From NCBI RefSeq assembly GCF_007990755.1, contig NZ_BJXA01000034.1:1-64000 (forward strand): DNA of 64,000 bases, given 5' to 3'. Under the pieces are notes generated by a model. That model was not told the DNA's origin. It searched no databases and saw only the letters and a list, made by a program, of their open reading frames with translations. This stretch comes from Nocardia ninae NBRC 108245. GTDB lineage: Bacteria > Actinomycetota > Actinomycetes > Mycobacteriales > Mycobacteriaceae. Numbering within the stretch: the first letter of the stretch is position 1; every line of letters starts with the position of its first letter. Both the position numbers and the translations under genes were made by a program. Shown here piece after piece: positions 9,169 through 18,542 of this stretch.

Positions 9169-10065
9169 ATGACCGAGACCGCGATCGAGATCACCGCTGA
9201 CCTGGTCCGCGACCTGCTGCAGGAGCAACATCCAGATCTTGCGGGGCTGACCATTCGCGAGGTGGCGGGCGGCTGGGGTAACCAGATGTGGCGTCTCGGT
9301 GACGAGTTGGCGGTGCGCATGCAGCGCATGGATCGAACCCCGGAGTTCCAGTTCAAGGAACGGCGGTGGCTGCCCGTGTTGGCCCCGCGCTTGCCGCTGC
9401 CGGTGCCGAGGCCGGTGCGGTTCGGTGAACCGTCCGAACGCTTCCCCAAGCACTGGACTGTGATGACGTGGGTTCCCGGCGAGCCGCTGGACCACGGCAC
9501 GATCAGCCGCGGCGTCCATGCGGCCGACACACTGGCGGGCTTCCTGCGGGCGCTACATGTGGAGGCACCCGCAGAGGCACCGATCGGCAGAGATCGCGGT
9601 GCCCATCCCCGGAACTGCACGGCCGGCTTCGAGGACTTCCTTCAGGCTGTTACGCCCGACGACCTCGCAGCCGACGTCCGCGCCGTCTGGGATGACGCCG
9701 TCGCCGCCCCCGCGTGGGAGGGTCCGCCGGTATGGGTGCACGGCGATCTCCATCCCGCGAACGTCGTCGTCTCGGACGGAACGCTCGCAGGCATCGTCGA
9801 CTTCGGTGACATGTGCGCCGGCGACCCGGCATGGGACCTCGCCGCCGCCTGGGTGCTGCTACCCGCGGGCACGGCCGCGCGGTTCTTCGACAGGTACGCG
9901 CAGGCAGATGAGGCGGCGATCCGGCGTGCCCGCGGCTTGGCAGCTATGAAGAGCCTGTTCCTGATGCTCATGGGGCAGAACGGAGATGGGGGCCTTCCCG
10001 GCGGCAAGCCGCACTGGGGACCTGCGGGCCGGGCGGCTCTTGACCGTGTTCTGCAGGGCGTTTGA
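9169..10065 (+). CDS. Aminoglycoside phosphotransferase-family kinase-like protein
   Basis: 298 aa, ATG start. It has the antibiotic/small-molecule kinase fold: N-terminal lobe with EVAGGWGNQMWRLGDELAVRMQR (about 27-49), hinge VMTWVPGEPL, catalytic loop VHGDLHPANVVV (about 190-201, Asp as base, Asn as Mg ligand) and IVDFGDMCAGDPAWDLA as the metal-binding DFG equivalent. The family includes aminoglycoside and macrolide kinases and homoserine or choline kinases, so resistance cannot be assumed. Single gene divergent from the MetE-like gene. Confidence 0.85.
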   Translation: MTETAIEITADLVRDLLQEQHPDLAGLTIREVAGGWGNQMWRLGDELAVRMQRMDRTPEFQFKERRWLPVLAPRLPLPVPRPVRFGEPSERFPKHWTVMTWVPGEPLDHGTISRGVHAADTLAGFLRALHVEAPAEAPIGRDRGAHPRNCTAGFEDFLQAVTPDDLAADVRAVWDDAVAAPAWEGPPVWVHGDLHPANVVVSDGTLAGIVDFGDMCAGDPAWDLAAAWVLLPAGTAARFFDRYAQADEAAIRRARGLAAMKSLFLMLMGQNGDGGLPGGKPHWGPAGRAALDRVLQGV

Positions 10066-10212
10066 TGCACGCCGACGAGCCCTAATTCCCCGTACACGTA
10101 CTCGGCGCACCACGACGGGGATACTGTCGGCAGATCGCCTCGGAGTTACCTGAGTCGGGTTGTGTGGTGCGTGGACGTGTCTGCTGTCCGCGCACCGAAG
10201 AGAGGGAACCTC

Positions 10213-10965
10213 GTGCGCCGCAAGCTGTTCGCCGCCGTCATGCTCACTATCGTCGCCGCCACCGGGCTCACTGCCTGCGGGAGTGCCGACCCGAACGTGT
10301 TGAAGATCGGCACCGAAGGTGTTTACGCGCCCTTCAGCTACCAGGGCTCTGACGGCAAGCTCACCGGCTACGACATCGAGGTAGTGCAGGCGGTCGCCGA
10401 AAAGCTCGGCAAGAAGGTCGAATTCGTGATGATTCCGTGGGATGCGATCTTCGCCGGACTCGAGTCGAAGCGGTTCGACCTCATCGCCAACCAGGTGACG
10501 GTCAATGACGAGCGCAAGAACAAGTACGCGCTTTCTCAGCCGTACACGTTCTCCGAGGGGGTGATTGTCACCCGAACGGACAACAACAGCATCACCTCGC
10601 TCGCCGACCTCAACGGCAAGGTCTGCGCCGAGTCCGCGACAACCACGTGGGCGAAGGTCGCCACGGACGCAGGTGCGAAAGTCGAGGCGGTGGAAGGTTT
10701 CGTGCAGGCCATCCAGTTGCTGAAGATCGGCCGGGTCGACGCCGTCGTCAACGACAACCTCGCCGTCGCGGAATACGCCAAGAAGACCGGCGATACCAGT
10801 GTGCGGATCGCCGGCAAAACCGGCGCCGCCTCCCTGCAGTCGTTCGCAGCCCGCAAGGGTGATGCGCTGATGACCGAGGTCGACAAGGCGTTGGATACCC
10901 TGCGCGCCGACGGCACGCTGGCAAAGATAGCCGAGAAGTACTTCGGCACCGACGTCAGCAAGTAG
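10213..10965 (+). CDS. Amino-acid ABC transporter substrate-binding lipoprotein
   Basis: 250 aa lipoprotein. GTG start at 10213 with GAGGG about seven bases upstream; the frame extends further 5' without a better start. Signal MRRKLFAAVMLTIVAATG with lipobox LTAC gives a lipidated Cys. The mature part has the family-3 solute-binding pattern: KIGTEGVYAPFSYQGSDGKLTGYDIEV, then PWDAIFAGLESKRFDLIANQVT, and a closing LRADGTLAKIAEKYFG. Polar amino acids such as cystine or glutamine are likely ligands. No permease or ATPase gene is adjacent, so it must use a transporter encoded elsewhere or be an orphan. Confidence 0.88.
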   Translation: MRRKLFAAVMLTIVAATGLTACGSADPNVLKIGTEGVYAPFSYQGSDGKLTGYDIEVVQAVAEKLGKKVEFVMIPWDAIFAGLESKRFDLIANQVTVNDERKNKYALSQPYTFSEGVIVTRTDNNSITSLADLNGKVCAESATTTWAKVATDAGAKVEAVEGFVQAIQLLKIGRVDAVVNDNLAVAEYAKKTGDTSVRIAGKTGAASLQSFAARKGDALMTEVDKALDTLRADGTLAKIAEKYFGTDVSK

Positions 10966-11062
10966 CCGTCCGGGCTGATGCGGTCAGCCGGACAAGTGCT
11001 CGGGGCGTAACAGTGCGAACCCGCACGTGTCCGGGTTGTGGCGGATCCGTTGGGCGGAGCGG

Positions 11063-11854
11063 TCATCGGACCTGGCCGATACTGGCCCCGAGGGTGCCCT
11101 GGTAGCAGGGATGCCGGGTCGGAAACGAGATCCTCAGGTATTCGTAGGTGCCGAATTTGACTGGCAGACCGGCTTTTTCGGCAAGCGTGACCGCTGCGCC
11201 CCAGCCGCCGTAGGCGTCGACGTCGGGCCCGAGTACCAGCACGGGATTCTCGGCGGTGTCCAAGCGCTGAGCCAGCGCTCGCAGCGCCGCCCGGTCGGCT
11301 ACCGGCCGACCAGCCACTTGACGGCCCAGCAGATAGGGCAGGTTGACGGTATCGGCGGGTTCATTCCAATCCGACAGCGGCACAGACAGATACACCGGTC
11401 CGGTCGGCATGGTCATCGCACAGGCGACCGCTCGCGCCAGCGCGGCGGGGACCGCTTGCGGCGACGGTGCTTCGAAGCTCCACTCGACCAGCGGCCGCGG
11501 CAGAGCCGTCGCGTCGTGGTTGGTGAGCCTGCCCTGCAAGGTGATCAGCGGCCGGAACTGCTGTCCACTGGTCAGTATCAGCGGCGTTCCCGCCTGCCAG
11601 GAATTCACTAGGTTACCCATTGCCTGGCCCACACCTGCCGCCGAGTGCAGGCTCACCAACGCAGGTTTCCCGGTGGATTGAGCGTAACCGTCGGCCATCG
11701 CCAGACCGGCGCCTTCCTGTAGCGCGAGGATGTAGCGGAAATCGTCCGGGAACTCCTGCAGGAAGGGCAATTCGTTCGACCCCGGATTGCCGAAAAAGGT
11801 GGTGGCTCCCAGCGACCGCAGGACCTCGTAGGAGGCTTCTCGTACCGTCGTCAT
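11063..11854 (-). pseudogene. mdlC: Benzoylformate decarboxylase-like protein, truncated to N-terminal half
   Basis: ThDP-dependent decarboxylase cut short at 263 aa; family members have about 528. Counted from the ATG at 11852-11854, the catalytic residues fall at the positions known for Pseudomonas benzoylformate decarboxylase: Glu47 (LQEGAG), Ser26 (GNPGSNE) and His70 (SLHSAAG). The reading frame stops after GASIGQVR, before the expected second active-site His (about 281) and the whole ThDP-diphosphate domain (GDGS...N). Only about 100 bases separate the stop from the convergent binding-protein gene, so the missing half is not nearby. A GTG at 11860 is an alternative start. It is divergent from a broken BBE-type oxidase. 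Almost certainly inactive as a decarboxylase. Confidence 0.75.
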
Positions 11855-12056
11855 GTGCACAGATACCGCCTTCTCGTCGAGTATTCGGTGTTTCGCAACG
11901 AGCTCGAGATCAAAGGTGTGCGGTCGTCGGGTCCAGCTAACCGCAAGCCTGTTTGCTCACGGCAGGCCGTTGTCGGTCGGGCTGTATTCGATGTGACCGG
12001 TTTAGGCTTCGATCGAAGAATCGGCGGATCGGCGAGGCGCTGGAGGCTGGATTGTC

Positions 12057-13279
12057 ATGAGTGAGGTAGCGGCACGACTGCGCGCGGCACTTCCCGAAAT
12101 TGTCATGAGTTTCGAGGGAGATCCCGATTACGACCGAGCGAGGGCGACCTGGAATGTGCGCACCCGGTTCCGGCCGCTCGGATTGGTCCAGCCACGTAAT
12201 ACCGCGGAGGTGCAAGCAATAATGCGCGCCGCCCGGGAGGCGGGCATCAGCCAATTGGCCATTCGTTCCGGCGGTCATTCGATGGAAGGCAACGGGTTGG
12301 GCGGGCCCGACAGTAAAGCGTTGGTGCTCGACCTGATGCAGATGCGCGCCATCAGCGTCGACCCGAGGGCGAAGACAGTCACCGCCGAACCCGCGGTGCC
12401 GACCGGCATTCTGTATTCGAAAGCCTTCGAACACGGGCTGCTGGTACCGGGCGATGACTGCCTCAATGTCGGGCTCGGCGGCCAGGTCACCGCCGGCGGC
12501 TACGGCCGCTGTCTCCGCACCTACGGCAACCTCACCGACCACGCCCTGGAGTTCGAGGTCGTCACCGTCGACGGCGAGGTTCGGACCGCCAGCACCACCG
12601 AGCACGCCGACCTCTTCTGGGCGCTGCGCGGGTCCGGAACCGGATCGTTCGGCGTCATCACCCGAATGAAGCTCAAGGCGCACGACGCGCCGCGGGCGCC
12701 CGCCAACTTCACCTTCCGCTGGCACTTCGACCAGGTCGATGTCGCCCGAACCTTGATCGACGTGCAGCGGTACTGCGCGAAACCAATAATCATCTGCGCT
12801 ACCAGCGGGTCCGGGCGGGATTCCTACCGAAACCATTGTCGGAGAGCTTGATCGGTGAATTCGCGGAGCTGCTGAAAAGTCAGCTGCCCGGCAATCGGGT
12901 GCAGTTCTGCCGGATCAACCCCGCCGTCGAATTGCCTGTCGACTCGTGCGCGATCAAAAACCGTGGCTGCACGTGGCTTTCGGGTTTCGGGACCGACGTC
13001 GAACCCGGCAACGGACTGACCGTCGATGATCTGCAAGCCGAGGGTGACCGCCGCTACCGTGAATGGGAGGGTCGGGCGTACGAACTGTTCCATCCTTACT
13101 CCAGCCCCTACATCGGTGACGACGACCTCATGGAAGGCAACCACGGTCGCGATTTGTTCGAGGCTTACTACGGCTCGCACCTGCCCCGGCTGAAAGAGAT
13201 CAAACGCAAATACGATCCCCACAATCTACTCCACCACAAGATGAGCATCCCGCTCGATCGAACCGACCGCGCACCGTAA
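12057..13279 (+). pseudogene. FAD-linked oxidase, berberine-bridge type, frameshifted
   Basis: Two frames together make one BBE-like oxidase. The first (12057 to about 12790) carries the FAD-binding PCMH domain with both usual covalent attachment sites: His in IRSGGHSMEG and Cys in DDCLNVGLGG, followed by TAGGYGRCLRTYGN. The second (about 12790-13279) starts around RVRAGFLPKPLSESLI and ends with the family C-terminus LKEIKRKYDPHNLLHH. The frames differ, and the join is shorter than the family's usual length (about 400 versus 460-500 aa), so an internal deletion with frameshift near 12770-12840 is likely. In the family, FAD removes hydride from sugars, alcohols or alkaloids. It is followed closely by an intact alpha-hydroxy-acid oxidase gene. 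Confidence 0.75.
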
Positions 13280-13311
13280 CAACTGCATTGGCCCAGTGAG
13301 AAGGGGACGGC

Positions 13312-14418
13312 GTGACGAATTTCGCGGATTACACCCAACTCGAAGATGAAGCGCGCACGACGATGGCGGCCGATATCTGGTCTTATGTTTCGCACGGATC
13401 GGGCGATGAAGCCACCCAGGCCAACAACGTGGCCGCGTTCCAGCGAATCGGTGTGCTGCCTCGTATGCTGCGCGCGAGCGAACACCGTGACCTGTCGGTC
13501 GAGTTGTGCGGCATGAGCCTGCCGACCCCCCTGTTCCTGGCCCCGGTCGGTGTGATCGGTTTGTGCGATCCGCAAGGACACGGCGAGGTCGCGACCGCTC
13601 AAGCCGCAGCCCGCACCGGAGTGCCGATGATGGCGTCCACCATGGCCGTCGACCCGCTCGAAACCGTCGCCTCGCATCTCGGCGACACCCCCGGCATATT
13701 CCAGCTCTACACCCCGACCGATCGCGACTTGGCGCAAAGCCTGGTGCAGCGCGCCGAGAACGCCGGTTTCCGAGCGCTGGTGGTGACCCTGGACTGCTGG
13801 CACACCGGATGGCGCCCGCGTGACCCCTCGCTGACCGACTCTCCCCGGTTACGCAGCGAGTGTCTCGCGAACTACCTCACCGATCCGGTATTCCAGAAGC
13901 TGCTGCCGACCGCACCCGACGACAATCCCTCGGTCGCCTTGGACACCTGGAACACGATTTTCGGCAACCGCCTCACCTGGGACGACCTGCCCTGGCTGCG
14001 CTCGCTGACCGATCTGCCGTTGATCCTCAAGGGCATCGGCCACCCCGAAGACGTCCGGCGCGCCAAAGACGGGGGAGCCGACGCCATCTACTGCTCCAAT
14101 CACGGTGGCAGACAAGCCAATGGCGGCCTCGCGGCAATCGATCTCCTGCCCGCTGTCGTCGCGGCCGCCGACGGGCTACCCGTCCTGTTCGACTCCGGTA
14201 TCCGATCCGGCGCCGACATCGTCAAGGCCCTCGCTCTGGGCGCGACCGCCGTCGGCATCGGCCGCCCCTACATCTACGGCCTCGCGTGCGGCGGCACCGA
14301 CGGCATCGTCAACGTCCTGGACGCGCTACTACAGGAAACCGACCTGCTCATGGGCCTCGACGGTTACCCGACCATCGCCGACCTCACCCCCGAGGTGATC
14401 CTGCCAACCGGCCGATGA
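13312..14418 (+). CDS. FMN-dependent alpha-hydroxy-acid oxidase (lactate monooxygenase/mandelate oxidase-like)
   Basis: 368 aa TIM-barrel flavoprotein. GTG start at 13312 with GAGAAGGGG just upstream. Landmarks: FLAPVGVIGL (FMN phosphate strand), LVVTLDCWHTGWRPRD (about 160-175, a signature close to lactate 2-monooxygenase), Lys in PLILKGIGHPED, catalytic His in CSNHGGRQ (about 261-268), then FDSGIRSGADIVKALALGA and GRPYIYGLACGG. It oxidises an L-2-hydroxy acid such as lactate or mandelate to the keto acid or its decarboxylated product. Its position 32 bases after a broken oxidase and near a half benzoylformate decarboxylase suggests a former mandelate-type catabolic group. Intact. Confidence 0.87.
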   Translation: MTNFADYTQLEDEARTTMAADIWSYVSHGSGDEATQANNVAAFQRIGVLPRMLRASEHRDLSVELCGMSLPTPLFLAPVGVIGLCDPQGHGEVATAQAAARTGVPMMASTMAVDPLETVASHLGDTPGIFQLYTPTDRDLAQSLVQRAENAGFRALVVTLDCWHTGWRPRDPSLTDSPRLRSECLANYLTDPVFQKLLPTAPDDNPSVALDTWNTIFGNRLTWDDLPWLRSLTDLPLILKGIGHPEDVRRAKDGGADAIYCSNHGGRQANGGLAAIDLLPAVVAAADGLPVLFDSGIRSGADIVKALALGATAVGIGRPYIYGLACGGTDGIVNVLDALLQETDLLMGLDGYPTIADLTPEVILPTGR

Positions 14419-14473
14419 ACAGGCAGGAAGTCTTCCGAGGTAGCGGAGAAGGTGGGGCGCGATCGTCAGCAGT

Positions 14474-14500
14474 GCGGTGAATAACGGGCCTATTCACCGC
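14474..14500 (+). terminator. Perfect inverted repeat downstream of hydroxy-acid oxidase
   Basis: Arms GCGGTGAATA and TATTCACCGC (10 bp, perfect) with a seven-base loop, 56 bases after the oxidase stop. A further copy of GTGGTGAATA follows at 14508. No T-run follows, so it may be a factor-independent terminator of the actinomycete type or a regulator site. The 14419-14806 region otherwise holds no gene. Confidence 0.4.
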
Positions 14501-14806
14501 AGATTGTGTGGTGAATAGCGCGTAAGCCCCGGACTGGCCGGGCCTCCGGTACGACGCTGAACGGCAACGGCAGATGGATCACACCTGACGCGGCCGAGTG
14601 TTTCGACTCCGGCGCGCAGGCGCGGATCTGGCAAATCCACGGTGATCCACGATGCGGGTAGATGGTCGATCGTGGTGTCAGTGGGGGTGTCAGCCCTGTG
14701 TCAGGGCCGTGTCAGTTGGTGCGGCGACAGTGTGCACATCGAACACAGCGACCGGGAGCGACAAGGTTTCGGTCGGTGCCACAACCGATTTCGAGGAGTA
14801 CACGAC

Positions 14807-15211
14807 ATGTCGAACATCATCACCCTGACCGATCAGGACAAGGCCACTGTGCGGACTGCTGCTTATGGGGCGGTGTCGTTGTTGGCGGCTGCCGGTGCGC
14901 CGCACAAAGGCAGCACGCAGGGTTCTATCGCGCTGACCTCAGCGACCGGGCTGGTCGGGCATGTGCTTTCGGCTAAGTCGAAAGACATTCACCTGCCGGG
15001 TAAGTCGGTCGCCGAATTGGCTGATCAGGTGCTGTCTGCTTTGACTGCGGCGATGAGTCTGCTCGGCAAGCAGGATGCAAGTGAGGCCGCCAACTTCCGC
15101 AGCACCGTGCTGGTTGCGGTCGAAGCCGCTGTCGGGTCAGGCAACGGTGAGCCCAGTCCTGTCGTGGCTGCGATGGCTCGCAAGATCACCGCGGCTCTGG
15201 ACGCCGCCTGA
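14807..15211 (+). CDS. Conserved actinobacterial hypothetical protein
   Basis: 134 aa. ATG at 14807 is chosen because GAGGAG lies about eight bases upstream; the open frame starts earlier without a ribosome site. The sequence (MSNIITLTDQDKATVRTA, then YGAVSLLAAAGAPHKGSTQG and SATGLVGHVLSAKSKDIHLPGKS) is a recognisable alanine-rich helical protein found in many Streptomyces and Nocardia genomes. No signal peptide, no membrane segment and no catalytic motif. Function unknown. Confidence 0.75.
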   Translation: MSNIITLTDQDKATVRTAAYGAVSLLAAAGAPHKGSTQGSIALTSATGLVGHVLSAKSKDIHLPGKSVAELADQVLSALTAAMSLLGKQDASEAANFRSTVLVAVEAAVGSGNGEPSPVVAAMARKITAALDAA

Positions 15212-15438
15212 CCCGATGCCGACCGGCGCAGCGCTGGCCGCGGGGTCCTGCTGGGGGCCTCGCGGCACGGCTATCGAGGTTTGCCCGTGATCGCCGAACT
15301 CGGATCCGGCTACCGAGATCCAGTGCAGAGACTCCGGGCTAGCGCCGAGGCTGTACGCGGGATGCAGCGGCTCACGTATCCGCGATCCGAGCGTCGGTTT
15401 CTCCACATTCTTCAAGTCCCTAGGAAAAGGATTCAGCA

Positions 15439-16704
15439 ATGGTAGGCAAGACATCAGGGCAAGGAAACTTCGCCCGCGAGAACGGTGTCGAGGACGGCTG
15501 GGGAAAAGTCGCCGACGCGTTCCGGGCGACCTTCGACGCAAACGACGGCGAGGCAGGTGCGGCATGCTGCGTCTACGTCGACGGCCGCCGCGTCGTCGAC
15601 CTGTGGGACGGCCTCGCCGATCGGCAGGCGAACCGACCGTGGGATGAGAACACCATCGTCCAGGTCGCATCAACCACGAAGGGCGCAACAGCGATCTGTG
15701 CCCATATCCTGGCGGCGCGCGGGGAACTGGACCTGGACGCGCCGGTAGTCCAGTACTGGCCGGAGTTCGGCAACGCGGGCAAGGAGCGGATTCCGGTGCG
15801 CTGGTTGCTGTCTCACCAGGCCGGCCTACCGGTTGTCGACGGCCCGTTGACGTTCGAGCAGGCGTGCGAATGGGATCCGGTCATCCGTGCACTCGAGGCG
15901 CAGCCGCCGCTGTGGCAGCCGGGCACCGAACACGTCTACCACGGCGTCACTTTCGGGTTCCTGGTCGGGGAACTCGTGCGCCGGATCTCCGGCAAGTCGC
16001 TCGGCACATTCTTCGCCGATGAGGTCGCGGCCCCGCTCGGACTGCGCGCCTGGATCGGGCTGCACGAGGAACAAGAGCAGCACGTGGCCCGGATCGAGTA
16101 CGCCGCTCCCTTCAGTCTGGAGGAGCTGCTCGCGGGAATGGCCGAGGCTTCCGGGCTCGACAAGGACACGGTCACTGCGTGGGTCAATTCCGCTTGGGGT
16201 CCCGACTCGGTGCAAATGCGCGCCGGTTCGCTCGGTGGCGCGTTGGACAACGCGGCCGACCCCGCGTCCGCGTACTACACCACGCGGGCCTGGCGCGCGG
16301 CGGAGTTCCCGGCGGCGAACGGAATCGCAGACGCGCACTCGGTGGCCCGGATGTATGCCGCCACTGTCAGCGACGTCGACGGCGTGCGATTGCTCGATCC
16401 GGCAACCGTCGAACGGGCGACGGCCGTCCAGACCGACAAGTCGCGGATGCACGGCCTGCCGCCGGGGTTGGACATCCCGGCGAACCGCTCGTTCAACATG
16501 TCGCTCGGGTTCTGGCGCGATTGCCCACCCATGCCGATGGCCGGACCGGGGTCGTTCGGCCACCCCGGTTCCGGCGGGTCGATCGGCTTCGCGGTCCCCG
16601 ATGCCGGTGTCGGCTTCGGCTACGTCACGAACCTGTGGAACTTCCGACCCGATGACCCGCGGGCATCGAGCCTGGGCGAGGCCGTCCGAACCTGCCTCGG
16701 TTGA
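15439..16704 (+). CDS. Serine hydrolase of the beta-lactamase/EstB family
   Basis: 421 aa cytosolic protein (no signal peptide). ATG start with AAAAGGA seven to nine bases upstream. It has the class-C/EstB layout: nucleophile motif S-T-T-K in QVASTTKGATA (about residue 79), WLLSHQAGLP (typical of the family), a Tyr-containing second motif in HVYHGVTFGFLVGELVRRISG (about 175), and GHPGSGGSIGF (about 374) where beta-lactamases have KTG. Such proteins are usually esterases or peptidases rather than true lactamases. Flanked by unrelated genes. Confidence 0.87.
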   Translation: MVGKTSGQGNFARENGVEDGWGKVADAFRATFDANDGEAGAACCVYVDGRRVVDLWDGLADRQANRPWDENTIVQVASTTKGATAICAHILAARGELDLDAPVVQYWPEFGNAGKERIPVRWLLSHQAGLPVVDGPLTFEQACEWDPVIRALEAQPPLWQPGTEHVYHGVTFGFLVGELVRRISGKSLGTFFADEVAAPLGLRAWIGLHEEQEQHVARIEYAAPFSLEELLAGMAEASGLDKDTVTAWVNSAWGPDSVQMRAGSLGGALDNAADPASAYYTTRAWRAAEFPAANGIADAHSVARMYAATVSDVDGVRLLDPATVERATAVQTDKSRMHGLPPGLDIPANRSFNMSLGFWRDCPPMPMAGPGSFGHPGSGGSIGFAVPDAGVGFGYVTNLWNFRPDDPRASSLGEAVRTCLG

Positions 16705-16764
16705 GGTCGGCCATTCAGGTGGGGTCGCGTTTGCGGCCCCACCTGACCGATGCCCAACCGACGA

Positions 16765-18378
16765 CTACTTTTCGACAGCCTCGTAAGCGAACAGACCATT
16801 CCAGGTCAGCTTCGCCTCTCGCACCTTGTCCGAATGTCCGGCGTTGTTGTTGTCGTTGAACACCGGAACGTCGGGCATGTCCTGGAACAGGATGGCCTGC
16901 GCCTTCGCGATGTGCGCGTAGGACTCCTCCGGAGTGGGTGCGGCCAGCGCGGCGGTGATGTGCTTGTCGAATTCAGGATTGACGTAGCCGATGTCGTTGC
17001 TTGCCGAATCGGAGACATACTGCGGGATCAAGAAGTTCAGCATCGTCGGGTAGTCGCCCTGCCAGGCGTTACGGAACGCGGTGCGGATGGACTTGCTGGT
17101 GATCGCGTCGCGCAACGGCTTGAAGGTCGGATACGGTGCGCCGATCGCCTCCACACCGAGGGTGTTCTTGACGCTGTTGGCGACTGCTTCGATCCAGGCC
17201 TGGTGGCCGCCGTCGGAGTTGTAGGCGATCTCGAGGCGACCGGTCCACGGCGCGATGGCGTTGGCCTGCGCCCACAGTTTCTTGGCCTCGTCCGGGTTGT
17301 ATGCCAGTAGGTCCACTCCGGGGAGATTGTCGTTGTAACCGGGGAGGCTGGCGGAGGTGAAGTCGCGCGCCGGGACCTTGGTGCCGTGCCAGATGGCCTC
17401 GGAGATCTGTGGCCGGTTGATGGCCAGCGATATCGCCTTGCGGCGCAGCACACCTTCTTCGCCGGCGAAATGCGGCACGGTGGGCTGGAATCCGATGTGC
17501 TCGTAACGCGCGGTCTTCTTCTGGATGGCGCGGTCGCCTAGATCGTTCTTGAAGCTGGTCAGCGCGTTGTCGGGGATGGTGTCGAGCAGGTCGAGGTTGC
17601 CGGCCAGCAGATCGGCGTAGGCGGTGTCGAAGGACTGGTACATCACGAACCGCAGCCCTTTGTTCTTCGCCGGACGCTTGCCGCGGTAATCCGGATTCGG
17701 CACCAGATCGATCTGCACGTTGTGCTGCCAGGCATCCGGGCCGGCGAACTTGTACGGGCCGTTGCCGATCGGGCGCTCGCCGAACGCCTTCATGTCCTGG
17801 TAGGCCACCGCGGGCAGCGGACGGAACGGCGTGAATCCCAGTGAGAGTTCGAAATCGATCGATGGGCGGGTGAGATCGACCGTGAACGTGCGGTCGTCGA
17901 CCACCTTCAGCCCCGACATCGTCTGCGCCTTGGGCGGAGCCGCCGACACCTCGTCGTAGCCGACGATCGAGGCGAAGATCCAGCTCTGCAACTGGGCATT
18001 GGTGCTCAGCGCACCGTAGTTCCACGCGTCGACGAAAGACTTCGACGTCACCGGGGAGCCGTCGGTGAACTTCCAGTCCGGCGCGAGGGTGATCCGATAG
18101 TGCTGCCGGTCGGTCGACTCGATCGACTGCGCCACCTCGTTGTGCGCCACGCCGTCGGGGTCGTAGTACTTCAGGCCGGCGAACAAGCGGTCGACCACGC
18201 GGCCGCCCTGGTTCTCGTTGGTATTCGTCGGAACGAGCGGATGTTGCGGCTCACCGCCGTTGACGGTGACCACGCCCTCCGCCGCATCACCTCCATCGGA
18301 GGAACAGGCCGTCAAGCCCAGCCCGGTCGCCAAAACGACAGCCGCCAGTAACGCAGTCCATCTGGTGGATCTCAACAC
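16765..18378 (-). CDS. Peptide/nickel-type ABC substrate-binding lipoprotein (SBP family 5)
   Basis: 537 aa. GTG at 18376-18378 is preferred because it opens a lipoprotein signal (MLRSTRWTALLAAVVLATGL, lipobox LTAC); the frame runs further upstream without signal character. SBP_bac_5 features: GGEPQHPLVPTNTNENQGGRVVDRLFAGL, DWKFTDGSPVTSKSFVDAWNY, IGNGPYKF, RRKAISLAINRPQISEAIWHG (about 335-355) and FQDMPDVPVFNDNNN near the C-terminus. Oligopeptides are the likely ligand. As with the binding protein at 10213, no permease or ATPase gene lies beside it. Confidence 0.9.
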   Translation of the reverse strand: MLRSTRWTALLAAVVLATGLGLTACSSDGGDAAEGVVTVNGGEPQHPLVPTNTNENQGGRVVDRLFAGLKYYDPDGVAHNEVAQSIESTDRQHYRITLAPDWKFTDGSPVTSKSFVDAWNYGALSTNAQLQSWIFASIVGYDEVSAAPPKAQTMSGLKVVDDRTFTVDLTRPSIDFELSLGFTPFRPLPAVAYQDMKAFGERPIGNGPYKFAGPDAWQHNVQIDLVPNPDYRGKRPAKNKGLRFVMYQSFDTAYADLLAGNLDLLDTIPDNALTSFKNDLGDRAIQKKTARYEHIGFQPTVPHFAGEEGVLRRKAISLAINRPQISEAIWHGTKVPARDFTSASLPGYNDNLPGVDLLAYNPDEAKKLWAQANAIAPWTGRLEIAYNSDGGHQAWIEAVANSVKNTLGVEAIGAPYPTFKPLRDAITSKSIRTAFRNAWQGDYPTMLNFLIPQYVSDSASNDIGYVNPEFDKHITAALAAPTPEESYAHIAKAQAILFQDMPDVPVFNDNNNAGHSDKVREAKLTWNGLFAYEAVEK

Positions 18379-18542
18379 ACTCTCCGTCCTCGGGTGGCCG
18401 AATCGAACGCGGCCCCCGTAATAAAGTCGGACAGTAGCTATTTCGTGCGTCGTTGTCCTCGAAATCCGCACCCGGGGCTGGAGTGAAGGTTTAGTTCATG
18501 TCCTCCTGCGGCCACCGCAGCCGTGCTCGTCCAGGCCGGCCA

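Noticed and set aside
9169-10065. Aminoglycoside resistance kinase
   Set aside because: Only the general phosphotransferase fold is visible; no feature ties it to a particular drug or to an antibiotic cluster.
15439-16704. True beta-lactamase resistance gene
   Set aside because: No signal peptide, and the KTG motif is replaced by HPGSG, as in EstB-type esterases.
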